IMG/VR virus record: IMGVR_UViG_3300044997_000693
Location: 1 to 64,000 of that record
Reading direction: 5' to 3' (one strand)
Source: a virus
DNA: 64,000 nucleotides
The notes below the pieces were generated by a model, which ran no database searches, was not told where the DNA came from, and saw nothing but the letters and a program-made list of their open reading frames with translations. Shown one piece after another: positions 8,875 through 17,674 of this stretch. How positions within the stretch are numbered: the first letter of the stretch is position 1; every line of letters begins with the position of its first letter. The position numbers and the translations under genes are program-made.

Positions 8875-9318
8875 ATGACTCAAGAAGAACGCGAAACAGT
8901 AGAAAGACGAAAATCTGCCGCAACTAGAATGATATTTGTACAATTCCAAAAGGAAGGCATCCATTGCTACCCAGCTGCTGCCACTGACCCCAAATTAAAT
9001 ACCAACGATGAATACAATGTTGCATTCCTTGCTAGCCCTCATCGTCATATCTTCTGGTTTAAAGTTTGGATTGATGTCTGGCACTCAAATAGAGATTTAG
9101 AGTTTATACAATTTAAACGCTGGTTAGAAAGTTTCTACAGCCAAGGCATTTTACAGTTGGATTTTAAAAGCGTAGAAATGCTGGCAGATGATTTGTATGT
9201 GCAAATAGCCGAACGATATCCAGATAGGGCAGTATGGATTGAAATTTCAGAAGATAACGAAAACGGTTGTTTGATTAAATATGATTTAACTCGTCCAGCA
9301 CAGAATATTAAGATTTAA
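8875..9318 (+). CDS. Putative T-fold protein (distantly QueD/QueF-like)
   Basis: 147 aa. The middle reads SPHRHIFWFKVWIDV, then a segment EFIQFKRWLESFY, and near the end WIEISEDNENG. This order (His-x-His strand, acidic/basic loop before a helix, and a late strand with Glu) resembles PTPS/QueD and QueF T-fold enzymes, but the QueD HGH is HRH here and the catalytic Cys is not clear. It could be a T-fold enzyme working on a 7-deazaguanine intermediate; structural prediction would settle this. It has its own promoter. Confidence 0.5.
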   Translation: MTQEERETVERRKSAATRMIFVQFQKEGIHCYPAAATDPKLNTNDEYNVAFLASPHRHIFWFKVWIDVWHSNRDLEFIQFKRWLESFYSQGILQLDFKSVEMLADDLYVQIAERYPDRAVWIEISEDNENGCLIKYDLTRPAQNIKI

Positions 9319-9345
9319 TAGTTTTGTACAATTCAAGGAAATAAT

Positions 9346-9576
9346 ATGGCTAAAACCCAGTATCGCGCAAATCCCAAAGCACTACAGATCCTAGAGGATT
9401 TGTCAAATTATCTAGAGTTCTGTAAGATCTATGGCTATCGTTACAACGAAGCTGACCTTTACAACTTCAAGAGCTATGCCTGGCAACAGTACAACAAGTT
9501 TAGTCAGGGCAAAAATGCCAAGAACATGTGGTATGAGGACAGCCGCAGATTATCTGGACACAGACACAATCAATGA
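9346..9576 (+). CDS. Hypothetical protein, 76 aa
   Basis: Good Shine-Dalgarno (AAGGAA) before ATG 9346. Rich in Tyr and Asn, with short amphipathic helices (YLEFCKIYGYRYNEADLYNF). No family recognised. Confidence 0.6.
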   Translation: MAKTQYRANPKALQILEDLSNYLEFCKIYGYRYNEADLYNFKSYAWQQYNKFSQGKNAKNMWYEDSRRLSGHRHNQ

Positions 9577-9598
9577 TTAATATATTTGCAGAACAAGT

Positions 9599-10801
9599 AT
9601 GAGAAAACTATTTTACATGGGTTTAGAGTCGTATGAGGCTCGCTATACTCTACAACTGACCGAGTGGAATCGCCGTGTGTTTGACCGTCGTGGACTGGAT
9701 GTAGTGTATGTGCCAGGGTCGACTTTAAACAACAGTCAGAAGATTGTGGTAGGTCAAGTGTTGGATGCACATGGTCGTAGTTATTTTTCAATGAGTCAAA
9801 TGATGAATCTGGTGCGACTCATGCAACAGGGCGATGTTACTGGTGAAGACGTTATCTACTTTGAGGATATGTTTACTCCTGGTATCGAGAGCTTGCCCTA
9901 CATCATGAACCAGATTCCTGCAGACCAACGTCCTCGAGTGTATGTGCGTTGTCTGGCACAGAGCATTGATCCTGATGACTTTGTTCATGTATGGGGCATG
10001 GCCAAGTGGATGGGTCTCTATGAACAAATGGTCAATGAGTTTGTGACTGCGGTGTTGGCCACCAGTGAGGAAATGGTGGCTCACATGCGTATTGCCGGCT
10101 GGACTGCGCCAATCTACAACATTTCAGGACTGGCCTTTGACAAGGCAGAGGTGCTGGAACGTGTCGGCGGCGCCGAAAACATCAAGCCGTTTGACCAACG
10201 CCGAATGCGGGTGGGTTTTGCTGCTCGTTTCGACCAGGAGAAACAGCCCGGTTTCTTTATGGACCTGATTGACATGTACCATGCGCAGGGTCGTGTCCGA
10301 GACGTTGAGTTTGCTGTGTTCCAGGGCGGCCCGTTGCGCAGCAACAATCCCGAATACATTGATCGTGCTCGTCGGTTGGAATCCGAAGGTAAATTAAAAA
10401 TTTACGACAATCTCGGCAAGAACGAATACTATGATCTCCTTAACAATACTCGTGTGCTGTTTAATTGTGCTCTTCAGGACTGGGTCTCCAACACAGTCAG
10501 TGAGGCAGACACACTTGGCTGTAATGTGCTGTATCCTGCTTATCGCAGTTTCCCTGAGACCTTTGCTGATGACCCCAACAGGCTTTACGTTCCTTGGTCA
10601 ATAGACGATGCCTACCACAAGTTAGAAAACTTGTTGCAGGTGCTACATCACAACCAGGGTCTGATTTCAGACTGGAACAACGGTACTGTGGATCGTGTGG
10701 TAGACATCATTACCGGCTCGGGCGAACAATGGAATCGTGCCGGTTCAAGATATCGTGACCATGTTGGTCAAGCCAAGTATCCGGTAAGAAAAGTCGAGTA
10801 A
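9599..10801 (+). CDS. Glycosyltransferase, GT-B fold (family 4-like)
   Basis: 400 aa. The C-terminal domain begins RVGFAARFDQEKQPGFFMDLI, the typical start of the second Rossmann domain of GT4-type enzymes, followed by a KIYDNLGKNEYYDLLNNTRVLFNCALQDWVSNTVSEA segment with the acidic donor-binding E of such families. Probably transfers an NDP-activated sugar to a phage or cell-surface acceptor. Its stop overlaps the next ATG by 1 nt. Donor sugar cannot be read from sequence. Confidence 0.75.
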   Translation: MRKLFYMGLESYEARYTLQLTEWNRRVFDRRGLDVVYVPGSTLNNSQKIVVGQVLDAHGRSYFSMSQMMNLVRLMQQGDVTGEDVIYFEDMFTPGIESLPYIMNQIPADQRPRVYVRCLAQSIDPDDFVHVWGMAKWMGLYEQMVNEFVTAVLATSEEMVAHMRIAGWTAPIYNISGLAFDKAEVLERVGGAENIKPFDQRRMRVGFAARFDQEKQPGFFMDLIDMYHAQGRVRDVEFAVFQGGPLRSNNPEYIDRARRLESEGKLKIYDNLGKNEYYDLLNNTRVLFNCALQDWVSNTVSEADTLGCNVLYPAYRSFPETFADDPNRLYVPWSIDDAYHKLENLLQVLHHNQGLISDWNNGTVDRVVDIITGSGEQWNRAGSRYRDHVGQAKYPVRKVE

Positions 10802-11541
10802 TGCCTATCAAATTGTTAATAACTGGGGGTTGTAGTTTTGCAATGCCTGACAATAATTCTCCTATCAAATGGCCCGTACAATTGGCAGACAAGTTAAATG
10901 TTCCAGTTATAAACACAGCTCATCGGTCTCAAGGAAACGGACTAATCAGCAGAAAGATTATCTATCAAGTCAGTGAGACTCTGAAAACAGTTGATGCCTC
11001 GGAAATACTGGTTGGTATTATGTGGAGTGGACCGGATCGTCAGGATTTTTATATCAACAACAAAGAAACTCGCAATCATCCTGATTATCTCTATACCAGT
11101 CTATCGCCCACCACTGATAAAAACTGGCTGATTCTGAATGCACATTGGGAAAATCATTACGCCAAGTCTTACTACAGCACATTTCACAATGATATCGGAG
11201 CATTAATTTACACCTATGAGCATATACTAAGAGTTCAATGGTTTTTGAAGTTGCATAACATTTCATACTTTATGACCACATACATGGACACTGTGTTTTA
11301 TAATCATCACAGATTTTATCAAAATAAAATTTTAAGACATGCTGAATCCGCACATCTATATAACCAAATCGATCATGATCAATTTTTGTCTGTGAATGGA
11401 CAGTACGAATGGGCAGTAGACACAGGATTATCATTTTTTCCATACGGCAAAAGCATTGATGATCATCCTACTACAGAACACAATCAAAAATTTGTTGATG
11501 AAATTATTATTCCATTTTTATCAAAGAAAAATTATATATGA
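10801..11541 (+). CDS. SGNH/GDSL-like protein (1 of 6)
   Basis: 246 aa. Block I-like GGCSF at residues 9-13 supplies the candidate nucleophilic Ser, and DDHPTTEHNQKF near residue 220 has the D..H arrangement of block V. Other GDSL blocks are weak. Such proteins commonly add or remove acyl groups on glycans. It lies between a glycosyltransferase and galE, overlapping both, so glycan acylation or deacylation is the best guess. Confidence 0.65.
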   Translation: MPIKLLITGGCSFAMPDNNSPIKWPVQLADKLNVPVINTAHRSQGNGLISRKIIYQVSETLKTVDASEILVGIMWSGPDRQDFYINNKETRNHPDYLYTSLSPTTDKNWLILNAHWENHYAKSYYSTFHNDIGALIYTYEHILRVQWFLKLHNISYFMTTYMDTVFYNHHRFYQNKILRHAESAHLYNQIDHDQFLSVNGQYEWAVDTGLSFFPYGKSIDDHPTTEHNQKFVDEIIIPFLSKKNYI

Positions 11542-12488
11542 GAATAATTGTAACCGGTGCCGCCGGATTCATTGGTGGCCAAACAGTGCTCAAATTGCTA
11601 GATGCCGGCCACACGGTCTATGCCATTGATCGAATCATACCCAGTGAGCTGCTGCGTACATCTGGGGCCAATTGGCTCACCGGCGACTTCAGTGGCGAAG
11701 TTGCATTGGAATCAATCAATTCTCACAGGCCAGCAGCTATCATTCACTGCGCCGGCACCAGTCTGGTTGGGCCTAGTCTGGCCAATCCCGAAGAGTATTA
11801 CAACAACAACTATGTCAAGACCAAACGACTGCTGGACTATTTGATACAGAATAAAATCAACTCTAGGTTGATTTTTAGTTCAAGTGCTGCGGTCTATGGC
11901 AATCCTGTAATGACACCGGTACGAGAAGTGGATCCTACAGAACCCATCAGTCCCTACGGTCAAAGCAAATTGATGACCGATTGGCTGTTGCAAAGTTATC
12001 AACAGGCCTATGGACTAGACTTTGTTTCGTTTCGCTACTTCAATGCCTGCGGTGCCGACAGTCAAGGTCGACATGGACAAGCACCCGGGGCCACGCACCT
12101 TGTTGCCCGCATATTGGAAAGTGTGCGGAATGGTCAAGAATTTGTCATGCATGGCGACAATTATCCTACCAAAGACGGTACCTGTATTCGTGACTACGTC
12201 CATGTGGAAGATCTGGCTTCTGCTCACATCATGGCTCTCGATCCTGCTGTCAAATCAGACATATATAATCTTGGTACCAACCAAGGTTATAGTAATTTAC
12301 AAGTTGTACAAGCAGCATCTGCTGTGCTGAATCGAGACATAGCCTGGCAGCCAGGTCCAAAACGCAGTGGAGATCCGGCACAACTGGTGGCAGATCCTAC
12401 CCGGTTTATGATTGCTAGTCGGTGGCAGCCACAATTTGGATTGACGGATATCATTCAACATGCATGGGCTTGGTATGAAACTGCTTGA
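11538..12488 (+). CDS. galE: UDP-glucose 4-epimerase-like SDR
   Basis: 316 aa extended short-chain dehydrogenase. GAAGFIG NAD-binding loop at the N-terminus, catalytic Ser in SSSAAVYG, YGQSK (Tyr-x3-Lys) near residue 147, then RYFNACGAD, GRHG and a KDGTCIRDYVHVEDLA segment characteristic of GalE. Interconverts UDP-Glc/GlcNAc and UDP-Gal/GalNAc for glycan synthesis. Overlaps neighbours on both sides. Confidence 0.88.
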   Translation: MRIIVTGAAGFIGGQTVLKLLDAGHTVYAIDRIIPSELLRTSGANWLTGDFSGEVALESINSHRPAAIIHCAGTSLVGPSLANPEEYYNNNYVKTKRLLDYLIQNKINSRLIFSSSAAVYGNPVMTPVREVDPTEPISPYGQSKLMTDWLLQSYQQAYGLDFVSFRYFNACGADSQGRHGQAPGATHLVARILESVRNGQEFVMHGDNYPTKDGTCIRDYVHVEDLASAHIMALDPAVKSDIYNLGTNQGYSNLQVVQAASAVLNRDIAWQPGPKRSGDPAQLVADPTRFMIASRWQPQFGLTDIIQHAWAWYETA

Positions 12489-13428
12489 ATTGAAACTGTT
12501 TGACTTACTTGATGTTGTCTGCATTGATCCCGCTAAATTTATAGATTATCAAACATTCGAGATTAACTACGACTATTTCAAACAGTATAAAAATCAGTTA
12601 GTAGTTATAGATTTTTCGTCAGAGAATCAGCTTATGTTTGAAAATCACGTGTGCGATCAGTTGAGTAAAACAGATATAAATTTTTTACTACTCACTTATA
12701 ATCATACACAACATCAACGTTTTGCTCGAATGATTTACTTTCCATACTGGTCACTGTGGCAGTTAGAACAAGGTCGACCTACGCCCACATATAAATTTTC
12801 TAGCAAAACATACTTTTTGGGCTGTATGAGTGGTCAGCCAAGACCACATCGTATTGTCAATTACTTACAGTTAGTAAAGAAAAGTTATAGAGACAATATC
12901 TCTATAACTTTTCTTAAAAAACCAGTAATTGCCAGACAAGATGATTTGATATTAACTGCGGATGAAAGAATACAATGGAATACAGCCAAAGAATCTTTGC
13001 AAGTCGGAGATGGGCAGACACCTTGGTATAAGTTGCCACAGCTCATTGATTCATACTTGCATCTGGTGTCAGAGACCACTGCGTCAAAACACGGTGTTTT
13101 TACTACAGAAAAAACTTGGATACCCATTGCAGCCGGAGTGCCTTTTGTTATGTTGGGTAATCCTGGAACTATGAGTTTTTTAAAACAGCAAGGAGTTGAT
13201 ACCTACGACGATGTTATAGATCACAATTATTATGACAGCGAACCAAGTACCAGAACCAGAATAGTTAAACTTCACGCAGTGATTGATGATTTGGTATCTC
13301 AAGGCATTGACAAAATTTATGATAAGTTAGTAGATCGCACTGTAAATAATCAAACAAAATTTTACAATGGTGAATTTAATCACCATCATTTAGAAGCATT
13401 GACCAACGCAATCAACAAATACAAATAA
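12475..13428 (+). CDS. Glycosyltransferase-like protein, TEKTW family (1 of 4)
   Basis: 317 aa; ATG 12475 chosen because it sits close behind a GCTTGG sequence and gives a 14-nt overlap with galE. Signature C-terminal part: VFTTEKTWIPIAAGVPFVML, then LKQQGVDTYDDVID..YYD. The same TEKT-x(4-8)-G-x-PF ... G-x-x-T(F/Y)D pattern occurs at 38596-39606 (complement) and 55364-56389. It resembles proteins found in T4-like phage and bacterial glycan clusters that are loosely annotated as glycosyltransferases. Activity not proven. Confidence 0.6.
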   Translation: MKLLELKLFDLLDVVCIDPAKFIDYQTFEINYDYFKQYKNQLVVIDFSSENQLMFENHVCDQLSKTDINFLLLTYNHTQHQRFARMIYFPYWSLWQLEQGRPTPTYKFSSKTYFLGCMSGQPRPHRIVNYLQLVKKSYRDNISITFLKKPVIARQDDLILTADERIQWNTAKESLQVGDGQTPWYKLPQLIDSYLHLVSETTASKHGVFTTEKTWIPIAAGVPFVMLGNPGTMSFLKQQGVDTYDDVIDHNYYDSEPSTRTRIVKLHAVIDDLVSQGIDKIYDKLVDRTVNNQTKFYNGEFNHHHLEALTNAINKYK

Positions 13429-14597
13429 TGTATCAATTTGCCGAACTAGTTCATTGGATGCAAAATCGGGATGATATGAAAATATTACCTGCACAAGTAG
13501 ATATTGACTTGACCAATGTATGCAATCAAGACTGCTACTATTGTAATTCTGCAGATTTTAGGGCAGCAATGCCGGTTCAAAAAAAATACACAGAATACAT
13601 TGGTCTATTGGACAAATTGGCCAGTTGGAGAGCTCACACACCCAACAGTTACGGTACAACACACACCATTACCTATCCCGGCGGAGGTGAACCCACTGTA
13701 TTAGTCAGTTACGAAAAGGTTATCGAACACACAATAGACCTGGGATTCCTGGGTAGTATTACTACCAATGGTAGTAATTTAAATAGTCTATTAGATACTA
13801 TTCATGTAGATAAATTACGCAAACTTGCTTGGATTGGAATCGACATTGATGCAGGTACCGAACCGTTATACGAACAAATACGTCGGAGTCTAACTGCCAA
13901 GAGTTTGTTTACTAAGGTGTGCGACAATGCTCGCGGGCTTATTCAAGCCGGAGTCAATGTAGATTTTAAATGTCTGATTAATCCATTGAACGACACAGAC
14001 GAAGCAATCAACGATTTGTTTAAATTGGTCAAAGAGCTAGGGGGCCGTATGTTGTATTTTCGCCCGGTGATCATTGATAATCGGGCCTATCCCATCACAG
14101 GGGCCACCATTGCCAGATTAGAGAAGTACAGTCAGATATACAAACTACCTTACTGGGCCAACCAAAACAAAACACTATCACGCAACTACAAGAAGTGTCA
14201 TCAGATGTTTCATTTTCCTGTATTTTGTGCCGATGGCAAGATCTACATCTGCTGTGAGGGCAAAGGCAATCCGCAGTTTGAACTTGGTAGCTGGGACTCT
14301 GGTGATTTCAGAGACATATGGCTAAGTGAGCGTCACTATGAAATATATAACAAAACTCGCGTGGAGTTTTGTCAGCCTTGTAGACCCAATATCAGTAACA
14401 TACAAATACAAAACATTTTAGACAACCCCAAACTAAAGGGTAACACAAACTGGTTTTATCCAGATAATTTGGGAATTGTTGAATATGCCAAACATTTTTG
14501 CGTTGTTAACGGACCAACTGACAAACATCTAAATGTCAATGGACATAAAAAATTAGCCAAGGTTTTTAAAAATTATTACCATGAACTACGATACTGA
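13428..14597 (+). CDS. Radical SAM enzyme with SPASM-like C-terminus
   Basis: 389 aa. CNQDCYYC at residues 28-35 is the CX3CX2C motif for the 4Fe-4S/SAM cluster; TYPGGGEPT follows as the SAM-binding motif. The C-terminal region has further cysteines (CHQMF, FCADGKIYICCEG, FCQPC), as in SPASM/twitch domains that bind auxiliary clusters. Substrate unknown; the glycan context would fit sugar chemistry, but peptide modification is equally possible. The phage ferredoxin at 17291 could supply electrons. Confidence 0.8.
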   Translation: MYQFAELVHWMQNRDDMKILPAQVDIDLTNVCNQDCYYCNSADFRAAMPVQKKYTEYIGLLDKLASWRAHTPNSYGTTHTITYPGGGEPTVLVSYEKVIEHTIDLGFLGSITTNGSNLNSLLDTIHVDKLRKLAWIGIDIDAGTEPLYEQIRRSLTAKSLFTKVCDNARGLIQAGVNVDFKCLINPLNDTDEAINDLFKLVKELGGRMLYFRPVIIDNRAYPITGATIARLEKYSQIYKLPYWANQNKTLSRNYKKCHQMFHFPVFCADGKIYICCEGKGNPQFELGSWDSGDFRDIWLSERHYEIYNKTRVEFCQPCRPNISNIQIQNILDNPKLKGNTNWFYPDNLGIVEYAKHFCVVNGPTDKHLNVNGHKKLAKVFKNYYHELRY

Positions 14598-15381
14598 CAA
14601 CTGGATTTTAATTAAATATCCTCCGGGCGCAGGAGGCAAATTTATTGCCTCCTGCTTGATGTTGTTTGACAATGTTGCAAAATGGTCAAAAAATACAACA
14701 ACACAAAAAGAAACAGTTACCTGGTATAAAAATTCTTTGCCTGTTGCCGACGAGATATGGTTTCAAAAAGAAGTAGATACCCCCTGGGTGTTGCCTGCTA
14801 GTAGGCTTTGGCCTCGTGGTGCAGATCTAACAAATTCAGAATTTTGGAAAAAATTCAACGACAACATTGATCCATGGATTCAACAATGCTTCAACGACAA
14901 CAAATTCATAGTTGATTTTTGGCACAAACAACAAAGACCACCGTGGTGGTCACATGCTACTTGGGTTAATATTGTAGTAGATGATGTTCAATTATACAAA
15001 GATTTATTGTTTTCAAAAGTCTTTCACTACGATAAACAAACAAAAAGACTTACATGGTTAAGCCAAGCGCCGGGACTAGGTCGGCCAACAACATTGATCT
15101 ATAAGTCCGTATTTCAAAACCAGTGGCATTGGAGTGACGTTGAAAGCAGAGATCAATGTTATAACGATATTATTATAAAAATTCCTGGGTTCAACTGGAA
15201 TTTTTCGTTGATTGATTCGGAAAATTGCATTGCTCTTAGCGACATGTTCGATGTTGACAAACTAGAGACATTTTTGTTAAAATTTGAAAATATACTTAAA
15301 TCCGAGTTAGATACCGATCAATTTCGAGAACTCCATCAAAGTTGGGTCAATGCTACCAATCAAACAATGAAGCTAAAATGA
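14581..15381 (+). CDS. P-loop-like protein, possible sulfotransferase relative
   Basis: 266 aa. ILIKYPPGAGGKFIAS at residues 9-24 looks like a phosphate-binding loop of the type at the N-terminus of sulfotransferase or kinase folds. Many Trp residues. No second motif confirms either family. Overlaps the radical SAM gene by 17 nt and the next gene by 4 nt, so it belongs to the same operon. Confidence 0.5.
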   Translation: MNYDTDNWILIKYPPGAGGKFIASCLMLFDNVAKWSKNTTTQKETVTWYKNSLPVADEIWFQKEVDTPWVLPASRLWPRGADLTNSEFWKKFNDNIDPWIQQCFNDNKFIVDFWHKQQRPPWWSHATWVNIVVDDVQLYKDLLFSKVFHYDKQTKRLTWLSQAPGLGRPTTLIYKSVFQNQWHWSDVESRDQCYNDIIIKIPGFNWNFSLIDSENCIALSDMFDVDKLETFLLKFENILKSELDTDQFRELHQSWVNATNQTMKLK

Positions 15382-15734
15382 ATTTTTTTCCAGTTATTGA
15401 ATTAGTAGACCGATTGGTCATTGCAAAAATCAAATGGCATAGGACTCGGCTAAATGCAGAAGAACTTGATTGGTACCAACAACAGGCAAAACATCTCGAC
15501 CTAGAAAAAATTTCATCTCACATTGCAGAGTTAGAAACTATTCACAATGCGATTTGGGAACTCGAGGCTGCACTTAAATCTAATCAAGAGCAAAATCTCA
15601 GTTTAGAAGAAATTGGCCGCAGAGCCATTGATATTCGTAACCTAAATAACCGGCGGGTCAGACTCAAGAATCAAGCAGCAGAACTACTAGACTGCAATGT
15701 AAGAGAAATTAAAAAAGATCATTTAAGCCAATGA
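15378..15734 (+). CDS. DUF6165-like coiled-coil protein
   Basis: 118 aa, mostly charged heptad-like helix: VIELVDRLVIAKIKW, HIAELETIHNAIWELEAAL, IDIRNLNNRRVRLKNQ. The pattern of a long helix with HN..LW..E and a later R..N..R..LK resembles DUF6165 proteins from bacterial surface-polysaccharide clusters. Overlaps both neighbours by 4 nt. Function unknown. Confidence 0.55.
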   Translation: MNFFPVIELVDRLVIAKIKWHRTRLNAEELDWYQQQAKHLDLEKISSHIAELETIHNAIWELEAALKSNQEQNLSLEEIGRRAIDIRNLNNRRVRLKNQAAELLDCNVREIKKDHLSQ

Positions 15735-16339
15735 CATTTGACGATATCAAGCGATTTGAAATGGCACTTGCAGAATACACCGGTGCTCCGTATGCTGTCA
15801 TGACCGATTGCTGCACTCATGCCATTGAAATGTGCTTGCGATACGACAGGATCCAGGAGTGCAGTTTTACTCCTTATACCTATTTGAGCATACCGATGAC
15901 CATGCACAAGCTAGGTATCAAGTATAGCTATTTTCCAGACTCGTTGCCGCACAGGCAACAATGGATTGGGGAGTACAAGTTTGAAGGCACACGAGTCTGG
16001 GATTCAGCACGTAGATTAGAAAAAGACATGTATCGTCCGGGACAGATACAATGTTTGAGTTTTGGGCATACCAAGCCTTTACATATAGGCCGTGGTGGTG
16101 CTATACTGTTGGATGACAAGACAGCATATGATGCTATAATTTGTATGCGGTATGATGGACGCGATCTAAATATCAAACCCTGGGAACAACAAAAGGAATT
16201 CCGAGTTGGCTATCATTATAAACCCACCCCCGAAGAAGCCGTAAAAGGTATCTCTTTGTTGAATGCCCTGAAAGAACATTGCCCAGAACCTAAATTTGTT
16301 CAGTATCCAGATTTAAGAACAATCACAATCAAGGACTAA
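15731..16339 (+). CDS. Short DegT/DnrJ/EryC1/StrS-like PLP protein
   Basis: 202 aa, about half the usual 370-400 aa. Residues 1-70 match the start of the large domain (ALAEYTGAPYAVMTDCCTHAIEM). SFGHTKPLHIGRGGAIL holds the Schiff-base Lys and the following glycine-rich turn. The C-terminal small domain is largely missing, so this is either a minimal sugar aminotransferase or a non-catalytic relative. A full-length family member lies at 60512. Confidence 0.7.
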   Translation: MTFDDIKRFEMALAEYTGAPYAVMTDCCTHAIEMCLRYDRIQECSFTPYTYLSIPMTMHKLGIKYSYFPDSLPHRQQWIGEYKFEGTRVWDSARRLEKDMYRPGQIQCLSFGHTKPLHIGRGGAILLDDKTAYDAIICMRYDGRDLNIKPWEQQKEFRVGYHYKPTPEEAVKGISLLNALKEHCPEPKFVQYPDLRTITIKD

Positions 16340-16340
16340 T

Positions 16341-17042
16341 ATGACAGATAACAGCGTGACCCTATCACAAGTAATTCGCAAACGCTTGATAGATGCAGAC
16401 AAACGCTTCTGGGCAGGCGACAACATCAGTGAGTTTATCACCGACGAAGAAAAGAGCATGCTGGTAGACGAACTTACAACCCGGTTCGAGGGTGTGCTTG
16501 ACAGTTTAATTATTGATCGACACACTGACCCGAACTCACAAGGAACCGCACATCGTCTAGCTAAGATGTATGTTTACGAAATTATGGCTGGTCGGTATGA
16601 GGAGAGTCCAAGTCCGACGGCTTTCCCAAATGATACAGACGGAGCATACGACGGGATGTTGGTGGTGCGTAGCGAACTCAAGAGCATGTGTTCGCATCAT
16701 CACCAGCCTGTTACAGGTGTGGCTTATATTGGAATTATTGCTGGCCCCCGACTTATCGGCCTGTCTAAATATACACGTATTGCTCAGTGGTGTGCCCGGC
16801 GCGGAACACTACAAGAGGAACTCTGCATGGACATTGCAAGAGAAATCCAACGAGTCACAAACGCCCAAGATGTGGGTGTTTACCTAGAGGCAGAACACGG
16901 CTGCTGCACCAACAGAGGCATAATGGCACACTCGAGTCTAACACAAACTACTGTGTTGCGAGGTTCGTTCAAGACCGATGCTAGTACCAAAAAAGAGTTT
17001 TTTGACAATATCAAACTACAACAGGAATTCGCACCGAGATAG
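16341..17042 (+). CDS. folE: GTP cyclohydrolase I
   Basis: 233 aa. MCSHHHQPVTG around residue 114 is the FolE zinc/active-site motif (Cys-x-His-His), and EAEHGCCTNRGI near residue 185 supplies the second conserved Cys and His region. Converts GTP to dihydroneopterin triphosphate, the first step of preQ0 and folate synthesis. With queD, queE and dpdA in the window it most likely serves 7-deazaguanine DNA modification. ATG follows the previous stop by 1 nt. Confidence 0.9.
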   Translation: MTDNSVTLSQVIRKRLIDADKRFWAGDNISEFITDEEKSMLVDELTTRFEGVLDSLIIDRHTDPNSQGTAHRLAKMYVYEIMAGRYEESPSPTAFPNDTDGAYDGMLVVRSELKSMCSHHHQPVTGVAYIGIIAGPRLIGLSKYTRIAQWCARRGTLQEELCMDIAREIQRVTNAQDVGVYLEAEHGCCTNRGIMAHSSLTQTTVLRGSFKTDASTKKEFFDNIKLQQEFAPR

Positions 17043-17069
17043 GACTGTACACAAATTAAGGAAAATACA

Positions 17070-17294
17070 ATGACAGATATAAACAAGTTGGCCTCCGTGA
17101 TCATTGATCGAGCAAAAAATCTTCAAGAATTCATTGTTTTTCGCGACATGAATGATATTGTTTTTTCCGGTGATCCGATTCCCTATTCGATTCGACACAA
17201 CGTAGGAGAGTTGGCGGAAATCAGTGTTCCGGCCATCAGTCAGGATGAAGCCGAACAGCGTGTCACTGACTGGCTCAAGGAACAACGAGCATGA
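17070..17294 (+). CDS. Hypothetical protein, 74 aa
   Basis: Shine-Dalgarno AAGGAA ahead of ATG 17070. Small acidic protein (SQDEAEQRVTDWLKEQ at the C-terminus) whose stop overlaps the ferredoxin ATG. No family recognised; coupling suggests co-expression with the ferredoxin. Confidence 0.6.
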   Translation: MTDINKLASVIIDRAKNLQEFIVFRDMNDIVFSGDPIPYSIRHNVGELAEISVPAISQDEAEQRVTDWLKEQRA

Positions 17295-17617
17295 CTTATG
17301 TTGTAACTGAAGGATGTATTCTTTGCAAACACACCGACTGTGTAGATGTTTGCCCAGTGGATTGTTTTTTTGAAGGTCCAAACTTTTTGGTCATTGACCC
17401 AGATGGCTGTATTGACTGTGCAGTATGTGTTCCAGAATGTCCCGAAAATGCCATATATGCCGACAATGATGTGCCAGACGATCAGCAAGAATTTATCAAA
17501 CTCAATGCCGATTTGGCCCGAATATGGAAGCCCATTACCAAAGCCAAAGAATCCATGCCCGAAGCCGAAAAATGGGCCGGTGTTGCCAATAAACTACAGT
17601 ATTTAAAACGAGATTGA
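17291..17617 (+). CDS. fdxA: 7Fe ferredoxin (3Fe-4S/4Fe-4S, FdxA type)
   Basis: 108 aa. First cluster region CILCKHTDCVDVCPVDCF and second CIDCAVCVPECP match the proteobacterial FdxA seven-iron ferredoxins, including their typical 40-residue helical C-terminal extension ending GVANKLQYLKRD. Electron carrier; plausible donor for the three radical SAM enzymes of the window, including QueE. Strong resemblance to host-type FdxA suggests capture from a proteobacterium. Confidence 0.92.
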   Translation: MTYVVTEGCILCKHTDCVDVCPVDCFFEGPNFLVIDPDGCIDCAVCVPECPENAIYADNDVPDDQQEFIKLNADLARIWKPITKAKESMPEAEKWAGVANKLQYLKRD

Positions 17618-17642
17618 CCCAAAAATAGTCACCGGTTATAAT
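17614..17642 (+). promoter_or_regulatory. Sigma70-like promoter
   Basis: TTGACC at 17614-17619, 17-nt spacer, TATAAT at 17637-17642. Starts at the end of fdxA and would drive the lipoprotein gene at 17675. Confidence 0.75.
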
Positions 17643-17674
17643 AGCGGCACGATTGTTTATTACCGGATGAATAC

